DNA of 64,000 nt, from contig NZ_AP022321.1 in NCBI RefSeq assembly GCF_013393365.1, positions 1,936,501 to 2,000,500 on the forward strand, read 5' to 3'. This stretch comes from Veillonella nakazawae. Lineage in GTDB: Bacteria > Bacillota > Negativicutes > Veillonellales > Veillonellaceae. The notes under the pieces are model-generated. The model did not search any database. It was not told the DNA's origin and saw nothing but the letters and a program-made list of their open reading frames with translations. The position numbers were made by a program, and so were the translations under genes. Shown piece by piece: positions 1 through 9,050 of the stretch (position 1 is the stretch's first letter; each line of letters opens with the position of its first letter).

Positions 1-832
1 GGGATGCTAATTCCATTTTATTAGGCGCATATTTTTTCATGAAACGTTCGCCTTCAGCGTTAAGAAGGTAACCACCTTCACCACGAACCGCTTCAGACAT
101 CAAGATACCAGTACGACCAAGACCAGTTGGATGGAATTGGATCATTTCCATATCTTTCAATGCATTACCAGCGCGGAATGCTGCTGCCATACCATCGCCT
201 GTGGAAAGGAATGGGTTTGTAGTACGAGTCCAGAAAATACGACCTGCACCACCAGTAGACAAGATAACTGCTTTTGCTTTAATTTGTTCTACGCGACCTT
301 CTTTCATGTTCCACACAACTGCGCCACCAACGTGACCGTTTGCGTCTTTAACAAGATCTAAAAGGTACCATTCTTGTAAGAAGTGTACGCCTTCTTTCAA
401 GCATTGTTCATAAGTAGTGTGCAAAATTACGTGACCAGTTTTATCCGCAGAGTAGCAAGTACGTGGATAAGATTGACCACCGAAGTTACGTTGAGCAATT
501 TTGTTTTGCTCTGTACGAGAGAATGGAGCACCCATGTGGTCCATTTCAAGTACGCCTTCTGGACAACGAGAGCAGAAGAATTCGATCGCATCTTGGTCAC
601 CAAGATAGTCAGAACCTTTTACTGTGTCGAAAGTATGAGTTTCAACTGTATCTTCAGCTGCAACGTTATTCAAACATGCATTTACACCGCCTTGCGCCAT
701 TGCTGTTGCAGAGCGAGTTGGGAAAATTTTAGTAATAAGAGCTACATTTAAGCCTTTGCGACGACCAACTTCAAGAGCCGCGCGTTGACCAGCGCCACCG
801 CTACCTACTACTAGAACATCAAACTGTTCCAT
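1..832 (-). CDS. Fumarate reductase/succinate dehydrogenase flavoprotein subunit (N-terminal part)
   Basis: Catalytic flavoprotein of the membrane-bound fumarate reductase/succinate dehydrogenase, which reduces fumarate to succinate in the propionate pathway. The gene is cut by the window edge; about 277 N-terminal residues are visible. The start is the ATG at 832, read as MEQFDVLVVGSGGAGQRAA, with AGGAGG eight bases upstream. Visible motifs are the Rossmann GSGGAG, an AQGGV loop, an STGGAGR segment and the substrate-site HPTG. Odd point: the sequence after the Rossmann fold is TRSATAMAQGG, so the position that is His in covalently flavinylated FrdA/SdhA (RSHT) is Ala. The assignment to the family is secure. 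Whether it is called sdhA or frdA cannot be decided without the neighbouring subunits. Confidence 0.9.
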   Translation of the reverse strand, partial: MEQFDVLVVGSGGAGQRAALEVGRRKGLNVALITKIFPTRSATAMAQGGVNACLNNVAAEDTVETHTFDTVKGSDYLGDQDAIEFFCSRCPEGVLEMDHMGAPFSRTEQNKIAQRNFGGQSYPRTCYSADKTGHVILHTTYEQCLKEGVHFLQEWYLLDLVKDANGHVGGAVVWNMKEGRVEQIKAKAVILSTGGAGRIFWTRTTNPFLSTGDGMAAAFRAGNALKDMEMIQFHPTGLGRTGILMSEAVRGEGGYLLNAEGERFMKKYAPNKMELAS

Positions 833-1717
833 AATGACCTCCTCATAACTACCTATTAATAAGAAAATTTGTTAGACTATCTCATTTCAAAAACTTATAA
901 AAATTTTTGATAACCTAATCATTTTTCTTTCAAGAAAAGCCCCATACTTATGCGACTTTTCTTATAGCTTTACATATAATTATAGAGAGCATTTGGTGTG
1001 ATGTCTAAACCCTATTATGCATAATTAATTTTGATTAATCTAACTGATAATTTATTTCACTTAGTATTTTTCTTGTTTACTTATGAACATTTAAAATAGA
1101 TTTATGAATATTTCATACAAGAAGTTAAGGATATTACGAAAGTAATTCGGTTCCGAAATTTTTGTATATTTTTATTTCTTACAAGACATCAACTAGCCTT
1201 ATAAATACTGTGTTTATTCAACGTCGAAATCATTCATAATAATTAATATCCATTAAATTCCTACCAAAACTACCTCGATTTTAACCATCGAAAATCATTA
1301 AATTTCTACGACTATTATTGGTATTTATTTCTCTGATAATTATTATCACAAGTTTTTTTAGTGATTTCTTTCACACTCGCCAAAATTGGTAAAATCAGGT
1401 CTATCTATGCGCATACGGCAATCTTCGATATAGTTCATCTTCATTCATTAGCAGAATTCATTAAGTTTCAAGTTTTTCCCATCTTTTGGCTTTCAAAACA
1501 TGAAGAAGACGCTTATAAACTCGCATATACATTCATCTTTTGCTCATTCCTGTTGTATAAGGTATGATAATAGATAAATAAGTTATATAATATTATATAT
1601 ATAGTCACCCTTATATGGTGTTGTGGCTTTCACCAAAAAGAAAGCTTATATATATAATGACTATATTAATGTAGTTGGAGAGCTATATTTTTAACTCATA
1701 CATAAGGAGAACAGAGA
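833..1717. other. Long AT-rich intergenic region between frd/sdhA and a two-component system
   Basis: About 885 bp without a convincing gene between divergent transcription units. Seen in it: a 15-bp perfect palindrome at 1334-1348, two GTGAAAG-type heptamers in reverse orientation (1368 and 1627), and very AT-rich tracts at 1590-1665. It must carry promoters for both the flavoprotein operon (minus) and the regulator (plus). The AAGGAGA before 1718 is the regulator's ribosome site. Possible short reading frames here lack ribosome sites and family features. Confidence 0.6.
1334..1348. promoter_or_regulatory. Fur/PerR-like palindrome
   Basis: TGATAATTATTATCA is a perfect 15-bp palindrome resembling Fur-superfamily boxes (GATAAT motifs in inverted order). 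The 13-bp core GATAATTATTATC recurs at 45302-45314 upstream of the catalase gene, which suggests a shared regulator of the iron or peroxide type. This is inference from sequence shape. Confidence 0.4.
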
Positions 1718-2392
1718 ATGAAAATTTTACTTGTAGAAGACGAAGAAATGCTGAATGGCATTACCGCCAAATATTTACGTGCAGAGAATATGACGGTTGA
1801 TACATGCTTCAACGGTCAACAAGCGATTGATTATGTAAACACATCCAGCTATGACGTTATCGTTATGGATATCATGATGCCGATCCTCGATGGTATTAGT
1901 GCTCTTGCTCAAATGCGTAACGATGGCAATACAACACCTGTATTGCTTTTAACTGCAAAAGATTCCTTACAAGATAAAGTTACAGGTCTCAACACCGGTG
2001 CTGATGATTACCTTGTAAAACCATTCGATCTTGAAGAGTTAACAGCTCGTATTTATGCATTGGCTCGCCGTAACGCACGTCATGCACAAAATGATATCCA
2101 TGTTGGTCCTCTTACTATCAATGTGCCTCAACGTACTGTTAAACGCGACGGCGAAACAATCACATTGACTGCAAAAGAATTTGACCTCTTATACTATTTA
2201 GCAAGTAACGAAAACATCGTATTATCCCGTCAACAAATTCTTGATCACGTTTGGGAATATGATTATGAAAGCTACTCTAATCTTATCGATGTATACATCA
2301 AAGATTTACGTAAAAAGATCGATACTGATGAGAATGTAAAACTCATTCAAACAGTTCGTGGAGTAGGGTATGTCCTCAAAACAGAAAACTAA
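1718..2392 (+). CDS. OmpR/PhoB-family response regulator
   Basis: 224-aa DNA-binding response regulator. The receiver domain (about residues 1-115) has the acidic pair ED near residue 8, the phosphoacceptor Asp51 in VIVMDIMMP and the conserved Lys102 in YLVKPF. A winged-helix domain follows (about 130-222), ending in the typical TVRGVGYVL. The start is supported by AAGGAGA nine bases upstream. Its 3' end overlaps the kinase gene by 23 bp, so the two are translationally coupled partners. The signal it serves is not visible; long AT-rich DNA upstream separates it from the divergent flavoprotein operon. Confidence 0.95.
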   Translation: MKILLVEDEEMLNGITAKYLRAENMTVDTCFNGQQAIDYVNTSSYDVIVMDIMMPILDGISALAQMRNDGNTTPVLLLTAKDSLQDKVTGLNTGADDYLVKPFDLEELTARIYALARRNARHAQNDIHVGPLTINVPQRTVKRDGETITLTAKEFDLLYYLASNENIVLSRQQILDHVWEYDYESYSNLIDVYIKDLRKKIDTDENVKLIQTVRGVGYVLKTEN

Positions 2393-3785
2393 TGATCCTC
2401 ACCGAGATCTAGATACCATGTCTGGGGCAGCTACCGATTTATTTAATCGGCTGCCCCTAACTTTTAAAATCATGTCTTGGTATACCATCTTCTTGCTTAT
2501 CATTTTGATGGTTGCATCCGCATGGATTTATGCATATACGCACGAATCCGATAACAAAGAAGTTCGCGAGCGCTTACAGCAGCAAGCAATGATCATGGCT
2601 ACGGATATCCGTAAATTTAAACCGTACCAAGATAACACATTCTTCTTTGTATCAACCCAGGACGGCTATATTATTAAAGGTGCGCTACCAGATGGTTTCC
2701 CTAATCAAACAGTCCTATCCTTGGGTCAGGTTGGAGAAATCGCTGTTGGCGATGATACCTTCTACTACTACGATACACCGGTTAACGAACCAAATTATCG
2801 TGGTATTTTGCGCGCCGTTACAAAGGTAAAAACGGCCTCTAAAAAAACAGAAAACCTTTTATATAGTTTATTATTAGGTGATGTTATATTCTTGTTGATT
2901 TCATCATTAGGCGGTTATCTATTCATCAAGAAAGGTCTCAAGCCGGTCCGAACCTTGACGAAAACAGCTAAGGTTATCGGTAAGAATAACGACTTAAGTC
3001 GCCGTATAGATATTTCATCCCGTACAGCACGAGATGAAATATACGAGCTTACTACCACATTTAACCGCATGCTTTCAGGCCTTGAAGACTCCTCCAATCG
3101 GGAGAAGCAATTTAGTTCTGACGTATCCCACGAATTGCGCACACCGATTGCGGTTATTAAAGCGGAAAGTGAGTTTGCTTTAAAATACGGTCGTACTGAA
3201 GATGATTTACGCGAAGGTCTGACACATATCTTGGAACAAGCCAAGTTTATGACAAACCTCGTAAGCCAATTGCTCGATGTAGCACGCCTTGAAAATGCTC
3301 ATGACCTTAACTTAGTGCCTGTAGATGTGTCGTTAATGTTAACGAACATGGTACATGACTATACACGTCTCTGTGCAGAAAATACAGAAAAAAAGATTTC
3401 CATCACATCCACCATTCAACCTAATATCCGTATCATCGCTCATGAAGTATCCTTACGTCGTGCCATTACAAACTTAGTTGACAATGCTATCAAGTTTACG
3501 AATTCCACTATCGACATTTCAGCTAAGCTTGCAGGTGGTGAACTGATTATCACGGTAACAGATAACGGCATCGGTATCGAGCCAGAAAACCTCGAGCATA
3601 TTTGGGATCGAATGTATCAAACAGAGCAATCTCGGAACAAGAAATCCAACCACGGTATCGGCCTTGGCCTGTACTTTGTAAATAAAGTTATTAACTTGCA
3701 CCACGGCACAGTAACAGCCACAAGTGAACCTCAAGTAAAAACTACATTTACAGTTCGATTACCATACAATAGAATTGAAGAATAA
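2370..3785 (+). CDS. Membrane sensor histidine kinase
   Basis: 471-aa partner kinase of the preceding regulator. It has a cytoplasmic N-terminus, TM1 at about 35-57, an extracytoplasmic sensor region of about 100 residues, TM2 at about 163-186, a HAMP domain, the H-box with phosphoacceptor His254 (DVSHELRTPIAV), and an HATPase domain with N box (NLVDNAIKF), G1 (DNGIGI) and G2 (GIGLGLYFV) motifs. The start lies inside the regulator gene behind GGAGTAGGGT. Architecture resembles CssS/ArlS-type kinases of Firmicutes. The ligand cannot be told from sequence. Confidence 0.95.
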   Translation: MSSKQKTNDPHRDLDTMSGAATDLFNRLPLTFKIMSWYTIFLLIILMVASAWIYAYTHESDNKEVRERLQQQAMIMATDIRKFKPYQDNTFFFVSTQDGYIIKGALPDGFPNQTVLSLGQVGEIAVGDDTFYYYDTPVNEPNYRGILRAVTKVKTASKKTENLLYSLLLGDVIFLLISSLGGYLFIKKGLKPVRTLTKTAKVIGKNNDLSRRIDISSRTARDEIYELTTTFNRMLSGLEDSSNREKQFSSDVSHELRTPIAVIKAESEFALKYGRTEDDLREGLTHILEQAKFMTNLVSQLLDVARLENAHDLNLVPVDVSLMLTNMVHDYTRLCAENTEKKISITSTIQPNIRIIAHEVSLRRAITNLVDNAIKFTNSTIDISAKLAGGELIITVTDNGIGIEPENLEHIWDRMYQTEQSRNKKSNHGIGLGLYFVNKVINLHHGTVTATSEPQVKTTFTVRLPYNRIEE

Positions 3786-3808
3786 GCTAAAGCTTACATA
3801 CATATAAC

Positions 3809-3850
3809 AAAACGCTAGCACAGAGACATCGTCTCGTTGCTAGCGTTTTT
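3809..3850 (+). terminator. Terminator of the two-component operon
   Basis: Stem AACGCTAGCA/TGCTAGCGTT with a second inner stem (CAGAGAC/GTCTCG) followed by a T run. It lies 24 bp after the kinase stop. An 18-bp unit (TAGCGTTTTTGTATTATG) is then repeated directly at 3841-3858 and 3859-3876 with a third partial copy, probably a slippage product of the terminator's 3' arm. Confidence 0.85.
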
Positions 3851-3906
3851 GTATTATGTAGCGTTTTTGTATTATGTAGCGTTTATAGTATGTAACCTTG
3901 AATTGT

Positions 3907-5220
3907 TTAGCCTATGAATTGTTGCCATAGCGGCATATAAACGTATTCCAGGAAGGTCCATACAACAAGACCCGCTACAGCACCAACGATGGCACCATTA
4001 ATACGAATCCAGCTGAGGTCATCCTCCACCTTAGATTCGATGAAGTAAATAAACTTCTCTGTGCTAAGGCCGCCGAGCACTTGGCGTATGATAGTTTCAA
4101 TGAGATCATAGCCCTGTTCGAGGACATATATGCCAATATTGTGCAATGTATCTTCTATACGGTTTCTCAAATCTTCGGATTGACCATATACAGTCCACAA
4201 TTCAAGCGCAATATTCACGAGAACTTGTGCTGGTGTTTCCCCATTTTCATCCCCTACAAGCAATAGTTCCTCTACATAAGGGCATAAATGGTTTTCAATG
4301 ACAGATTCCCAATCTTGTTCACGAATCCAACGTTCCCACGCTTCATCGAGAGCATCACAAACCTCGCGGTTTTCTTCTATATGGCGAATTGGATCTACCC
4401 ATTGGCGAAGCCATGCAGTCCGTTCAGGACTATTCGGACGTTTCCAGTTTTCAAGCATAGCATAAGCCTCTTGGACTATGGCCTGTGCCAACTCATGATA
4501 GTTCACCACATCGGTCGCTTCAGACATGGAGATGAGGAAATCGGACCAAAAGCCTTTTCTCTTTTTCTTATGCGCCTCTTCTGCTACAACCGCTGTAAGC
4601 CATGTCACCATAGCTGGATGGTTGATACGTTCTTGAATTACGTTCAATACCTGTACAACCATGCTTTCATAGCGATTATGTTCACATAAATCGAGCAATA
4701 CGTGTTTTAACACAGGTACGAGGGAATGTTTTTCTAGTAAACCGCGAATACGTTTTGCCCCCCATTGAGCCCATTCCTCGCTGGTTTGAGATTTCCATAA
4801 TAGATGCAACCCTTGATGAATCACGAGACGCGCTGCCCGTTGCCCTTCCGGTGATAGCAAGAATTTTTCAAACAATGGAACAAATTCCACATTATTTAAC
4901 AATACCTTGCAACGATCCTTGGTAAGCATCTTTGTCTCAACGAGCTTGATAACGCCGTTGATAAGGCGATCCTTATTTCGAGGAATTAACGCTGTATGAT
5001 ACGGGAACCCGAGCGGCTTACGGAACAAAGCAGTTACGGCAAACCAGTCGGCTACACTGCCGATGAGCGCAGACTGTACAGCCCAATAAAGCGGCTGATA
5101 CCAGCTTTCATAGCCATAGAAAAATTGACCTATAAAAACAAAACAGTACAATACAGCAGTCAAACCAAGAATACCGTTTGCGCGCTGCCGCAAGGTGAGG
5201 GATTTCAAATACTGAATCAT
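3907..5220 (-). CDS. DUF445 family membrane protein (second of a pair)
   Basis: 437-aa protein with hydrophobic segments near residues 17-33 and 45-60 and one at the very C-terminus (about 410-432). It carries the DUF445 signature GSVADWFAVTALFRKPLG followed by IPRNKDRL. The long middle part is helical and soluble. Family members (YheB/YjiN-like) are membrane proteins of unknown function. It overlaps the next upstream gene, another DUF445 member, by four bases (ATGA), so the two are cotranscribed and probably form a heteromer; the shared C-terminal RINGAIVGAV/RINGSLVGAV motif supports common descent. Confidence 0.9.
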   Translation of the reverse strand: MIQYLKSLTLRQRANGILGLTAVLYCFVFIGQFFYGYESWYQPLYWAVQSALIGSVADWFAVTALFRKPLGFPYHTALIPRNKDRLINGVIKLVETKMLTKDRCKVLLNNVEFVPLFEKFLLSPEGQRAARLVIHQGLHLLWKSQTSEEWAQWGAKRIRGLLEKHSLVPVLKHVLLDLCEHNRYESMVVQVLNVIQERINHPAMVTWLTAVVAEEAHKKKRKGFWSDFLISMSEATDVVNYHELAQAIVQEAYAMLENWKRPNSPERTAWLRQWVDPIRHIEENREVCDALDEAWERWIREQDWESVIENHLCPYVEELLLVGDENGETPAQVLVNIALELWTVYGQSEDLRNRIEDTLHNIGIYVLEQGYDLIETIIRQVLGGLSTEKFIYFIESKVEDDLSWIRINGAIVGAVAGLVVWTFLEYVYMPLWQQFIG

Positions 5221-6452
5221 TTGAGCACCCCCTCTATCAAAAGGTATAAACCGTAGAATATACCACCTAAAACAGCCCCTACGAGTGAGCCGTTAATACG
5301 AACCATTTGAAGGTCATAGTACATCTTGCCGCGTACGATTTGGGTGATTTCCTCAGGTGAATAGCGAGATAGTTCCTGCCCTACCACCTTATCGATAAGA
5401 GGGTTCAATTTTTGTAACCACGGAATGCTACGAAGCAAGAAGAACCGTTCAAAGGGCGCTTGCTTATCTGGGTTCAACAAAATTTCCGTACCGAGCACAT
5501 TAAAGCGATCGATAACGATATCCATGAGGCGTTTCCAGTCCACAGTATCGCCGTCGATGAGCTTGCCTTCCCATTCTTCGAGAACCATTTTAATCCATTG
5601 ATCTTTGTGCTCTTCGATAAAAGCTTGCCACTCTGCATTAGTTTCCAAATTATTGAAGAAACGAATGGCTTGGCCCCATACGTAGCGACCTAGCGCAGAA
5701 TCAATGGACTCATTTTCCTTCAAGAATTGAACGGCCTTTTTCTGTACCGTTTCTACCAATCGTTCTGGTGAAAGCCCATCGCCGCCAAAGGCAATAGCCA
5801 ATTCACGGAAGAAAGAGTCCTTCGTATAGGTTTTCATAATGTCTAGCATAACGCGGTACAAGTACGGATATACTTGATTAGATGCGATGACACGCTGACA
5901 TGTACGGTTAAAGTAGAGCCAGAAAACACTTGCTGTTTGGCGCTCTAACATGCAGCGACCAAATAAGATAACGAGAGGTGTCGCCTTCCAATTTGTAACA
6001 CCTTTATATATAGCCTTGTTGATTTCCTGACGCATCGGCTCAATGTCCATATGAGACAAAACCTGATTACCTACACCATATAAAATATCGCGCATTTGGC
6101 CTTGCCCTACATCGCTCATGCCGTATTCGATGATACGGACCATAACGCGTTCTTTTTTTATGGCATAATACATCTGCGGCACGCGCAACAACTCTTCACT
6201 GAGCATGGTGCGCCCCATTTGAATAAGACGCTCCTTGCTACGCGGCAAGATGGCTGTCTTAAAGGGAATCCCCAAAGGCTTCGTAAAGAGTGCCGTTACC
6301 GCATACCAGTCCGCCAAGCCACCGATCATAGCGGCCCCAGATACGTGCATGATAAATGCCCAAAACATATCTTGCCGTTGTGGATATGAAATTAAAAATA
6401 TAATAGCCATGACAACTAATAGGGTAGTTGCCACTGGTTTAGTTTTCATCAT
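5217..6452 (-). CDS. DUF445 family membrane protein (first of a pair)
   Basis: About 411 aa with the same layout as its downstream neighbour: N-terminal membrane segments, GGLADWYAVTALFTKPLG and ILPRSKERL, a helical middle, and a C-terminal hydrophobic segment after VRINGSLVGAVLGG. Three consecutive possible starts (GTG 6455, ATG 6452, ATG 6449) stand behind a weak ribosome site; ATG 6452 is chosen. Biochemical role unknown. Tandem paralogues of this kind usually arise by duplication. Confidence 0.88.
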   Translation of the reverse strand: MMKTKPVATTLLVVMAIIFLISYPQRQDMFWAFIMHVSGAAMIGGLADWYAVTALFTKPLGIPFKTAILPRSKERLIQMGRTMLSEELLRVPQMYYAIKKERVMVRIIEYGMSDVGQGQMRDILYGVGNQVLSHMDIEPMRQEINKAIYKGVTNWKATPLVILFGRCMLERQTASVFWLYFNRTCQRVIASNQVYPYLYRVMLDIMKTYTKDSFFRELAIAFGGDGLSPERLVETVQKKAVQFLKENESIDSALGRYVWGQAIRFFNNLETNAEWQAFIEEHKDQWIKMVLEEWEGKLIDGDTVDWKRLMDIVIDRFNVLGTEILLNPDKQAPFERFFLLRSIPWLQKLNPLIDKVVGQELSRYSPEEITQIVRGKMYYDLQMVRINGSLVGAVLGGIFYGLYLLIEGVLK

Positions 6453-6524
6453 CACTTGATCCTAACTTACTAAATTACGTATATAGACTCTCCCCATATA
6501 ACGTAGTGACCATATAGGCCACGA

Positions 6525-6553
6525 ACTTTCACATACTACAACTTGTGAAAGTA
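6525..6553. terminator. Stem-loop built from two inverted GTGAAAG motifs
   Basis: ACTTTCACA and TGTGAAAGT form a perfect 9-bp stem with a 10-nt loop, four bases from the stop of the metallo-hydrolase gene. There is no clear T run. Each arm contains the overrepresented heptamer GTGAAAG. Paired, inverted uptake sequences acting as terminators are known in Neisseria and Haemophilus; here that is only an analogy. Confidence 0.5.
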
Positions 6554-6556
6554 TAT

Positions 6557-7258
6557 TTAGAATGTGCATTCATCGCCATCTTTTTGAGGCTCCCATACAG
6601 GAACATCGCCAAAGAGTGCTTTAAAATACACGGATGGTGTCCATAGTGGACCATTTAGATGCATAGGAATAAAGGCTTTTTTTACCTCTACACGGCGCAA
6701 GAACTCAATACTGCCCCACTCCATAGCGTCTTCTAGACGATTATCTACCGGGAACATCGCCACGTCTACAGATAAGCCGTCTAATTCCTTAAACTCACGC
6801 CATGCCATGCGTTTTGCATCAGCATTATTCTCCGGCGTATCACCAAGCCAATGCCACCAGTTAAGGTCACCTGCATGGAAGATAGAATCAGAGTCGATGT
6901 CAGCCGTATTTGTCTTTACGTAGAAAGAACCGCCTTCATCGGTGCTACCATACATATGGATGCCTACATCATCTAATGTGGCATCTTGGCCAGGGCGCAT
7001 AGTAATACATTTCTTTACCTTGCCCTCTAATGGCACATCTTGATGGCAAATATAACGAGTTTGAGGACCATCAAACTCCGTAATAGACGGATTGAAGTGG
7101 TCCCCATGAGTGTGGCTCACAAAGAACCAAAGCTCACGACCGCGTTTAGCTAATTGCCAAACTATATTATTAGGATCTTTATAATAATCAAACACATAGC
7201 AACGCTTACCATCATCTACGAGGAAGCCACTATGAGCTAAAAACGTAACATTTAACAT
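6557..7258 (-). CDS. MBL-fold metallo-hydrolase
   Basis: About 233-aa cytosolic protein of the metallo-beta-lactamase superfamily. The metal motif reads SHTHGDHFNP; an early Asp (FDYYKD), the HAGDLNWWHW segment and a late MHLNGP His supply further ligands. It resembles the stand-alone UPF0173-like/L-ascorbate-6-phosphate lactonase-like branch more than true beta-lactamases. The ATG at 7258 is preferred over an upstream TTG because GAGGT lies at normal spacing from it. Substrate unknown. Confidence 0.8.
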   Translation of the reverse strand: MLNVTFLAHSGFLVDDGKRCYVFDYYKDPNNIVWQLAKRGRELWFFVSHTHGDHFNPSITEFDGPQTRYICHQDVPLEGKVKKCITMRPGQDATLDDVGIHMYGSTDEGGSFYVKTNTADIDSDSIFHAGDLNWWHWLGDTPENNADAKRMAWREFKELDGLSVDVAMFPVDNRLEDAMEWGSIEFLRRVEVKKAFIPMHLNGPLWTPSVYFKALFGDVPVWEPQKDGDECTF

Positions 7259-7448
7259 TATTATCAATACCTCTATTTTATTGAGAATTTATATCATTCG
7301 TATTGTTTATTATATCATATTTTTCTTAATACATGTCATAAACAAATGGCTATTTATGACATATATAAAGGCCTTTTTAAAGCCTTATCAAATATATAAT
7401 GCCCCATGTTTATAATCATAATAAGGGCAGAAATGCCGCTGACATTGC

Positions 7449-7805
7449 TTAGATGCGGCCAGCGGCTTTCATATAGTCGATATATTGGTTACCCCAGTGT
7501 TCAAGGGATGCTAAAACAGTCTTAAAACCTGCCCCCACTTCGGTAAGGCTATATTCAACCTTTGGTGGAATGGTGCCGTATACTTCACGGTGCACAAGGC
7601 CATCATCCTCTAATTGGCGTAATGCTCTAGTAAGTGTTGCTTGTGTAATTGGGTATAAGCGGCGCTCTAATTCACGGAAACGCACAGGCCCTTCGGCTAA
7701 TTCGTGCATGATCAATAAAGACCATTTGCCGGCTAATAACTTTTGACTCGTTGCAAAAGGACAACGGCCCACTAAATCATGAACATTTACGAGTTGCTCT
7801 GCCAT
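7449..7805 (-). CDS. HxlR-type winged-helix regulator
   Basis: 118-aa one-domain regulator with the HxlR pattern: a Cys in the N-terminal segment (CPFATSQKLLAGKWSLLI), the recognition region FRELERRLYPITQATLTRALRQLEDDGLV and the wing VEYSLTEVG. In this family the N-terminal Cys often senses electrophiles or oxidants. It is divergent from the NAD(P)-binding reductase at 8238 and likely represses it and itself. Ribosome site AAGGAGAATTAC precedes the ATG. Confidence 0.92.
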   Translation of the reverse strand: MAEQLVNVHDLVGRCPFATSQKLLAGKWSLLIMHELAEGPVRFRELERRLYPITQATLTRALRQLEDDGLVHREVYGTIPPKVEYSLTEVGAGFKTVLASLEHWGNQYIDYMKAAGRI

Positions 7806-8237
7806 TGTAATTCTCCTTCTCTATATAGCTTAAGTAGCTCGTTATAACAAGGCTAAACCTCTATTGCTAAGCTCAACTATGTATAGCTATACTACTATTT
7901 CCATTTCAAGATTAGAAATATGTCTTTCTAATGTAGTTCAAATCATATCACAAATTTATCATATTGCAAGCATTTTACAGTATCTTTTTTTAGGGTACAA
8001 ATTATTTTGAAAAATTTTTAATCAGTAAATATCATAATTCTATCACTTTTGATAGTACCTCTCCAAAATGATTCTACTATTCAAAATAATGGCACACCTA
8101 TATAATGAGGTCATCAGGTGAACACAATAACAACTACGGAGCAAACTTTACTAACCTATATCTAGAAAATAACTTTACTCCATCACCAAAAAAACATGCT
8201 CTCAATAAAAGAGGCTTTCACAAAAAGGAGAATCATC
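7806..8237. promoter_or_regulatory. Divergent promoter region of HxlR regulator and reductase
   Basis: About 430 bp with no gene. It contains short dyads such as CTATCACTTTTGATAG near 8040-8056, suitable as a regulator site, and AT-rich DNA on both sides. Promoter positions cannot be fixed by eye. Confidence 0.4.
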
Positions 8238-8867
8238 ATGAATATTTTAGTAATCGGTGCAAATGGTAAAGCAGGTCATCGTATAGTAGAAAAAGCCCTC
8301 AAGGCAGGTCATCAAGTAACAGGCGTTGTTCGCCGTGAAGGCGCTATCGAAGGAATACCAACCATCGTAAAAGATGCGTTACAATTAACAAAACAAGAAC
8401 TAACTCAATTTGATGTAGTCGTAAATGCTACAAGCGCTTTCACACCAGATACATATCATTTACCAGCAGATTTGACATTATTGCTTGTAAAAGCATTAGC
8501 TAACACAAATACGCGCCTCATCGCTATAGGTGGTGCAGGCAGTCTCTATGTAGACGAAGATCACACAGTTCAATTAAATGATACACCAGAGTTTCCAAAA
8601 GAATTTTTAGCTCGTTCCAAAACTCATGGTAAATCTGACGATATCTTGCGTAAATTCAGCAATGTAGACTGGACAATGTTTACCCCACCACCAATCTTAG
8701 ATGCAGAAGGTCCTGAATCTAAAGACTATATATTAGGTAATGAAAATGTTATCTTGAACAAAGAAGGCAAGCCTTATATCTCTTATGATACATTCGCACA
8801 AATTCTAGTGGATGAAATCAACAACCACAAGTTTGGGCGTCAACGTTTTACTGCGGTACAAAACTAA
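8238..8867 (+). CDS. NAD(P)-binding Rossmann-fold reductase (atypical SDR)
   Basis: 209-aa protein with the dinucleotide motif VIGANGKAGHRI at the N-terminus and IAIGGAGSLYVDED in the middle, as in NAD(P)H-binding NmrA/YwnB-like proteins. The ATG at 8238 has AAAAGGAGAATCATC before it and is preferred over an upstream in-frame ATG at 8196. Divergent pairing with an HxlR regulator is typical of quinone- or aldehyde-responsive reductases; the substrate is unknown. Confidence 0.85.
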   Translation: MNILVIGANGKAGHRIVEKALKAGHQVTGVVRREGAIEGIPTIVKDALQLTKQELTQFDVVVNATSAFTPDTYHLPADLTLLLVKALANTNTRLIAIGGAGSLYVDEDHTVQLNDTPEFPKEFLARSKTHGKSDDILRKFSNVDWTMFTPPPILDAEGPESKDYILGNENVILNKEGKPYISYDTFAQILVDEINNHKFGRQRFTAVQN

Positions 8868-8979
8868 CAGCCTTTAACCAAAGTTATAATTCAGGTTCCC
8901 TGTCGATGACGGGATTTATTTTTGAAGGCAACAACTAGTACAAGTAAATAGCAAGATTATAGCTAAAAACAACTATAAA

Positions 8980-9030
8980 AGAGCCTCTACGGGCATTCCT
9001 TCATCAATAGGGAATCCATAGAGGCTCTTA
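8980..9030. terminator. Bidirectional terminator
   Basis: Stem AAGAGCCTCTA/TAGAGGCTCTT with an inner paired segment (ATTCCT/AGGGAAT), lying between convergent genes ending at 8867 and 9051. Confidence 0.8.
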
Positions 9031-9050
9031 TTTATATATTGAGTTTATAC

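Noticed and set aside
131..751. Plus-strand frames at the left edge
   Set aside because: Shadows of the flavoprotein gene on the minus strand, which reads as a full family member.
1361..1567. 68-codon frame in the intergenic region
   Set aside because: No ribosome site, no recognisable motif, and it overlaps probable regulatory DNA.
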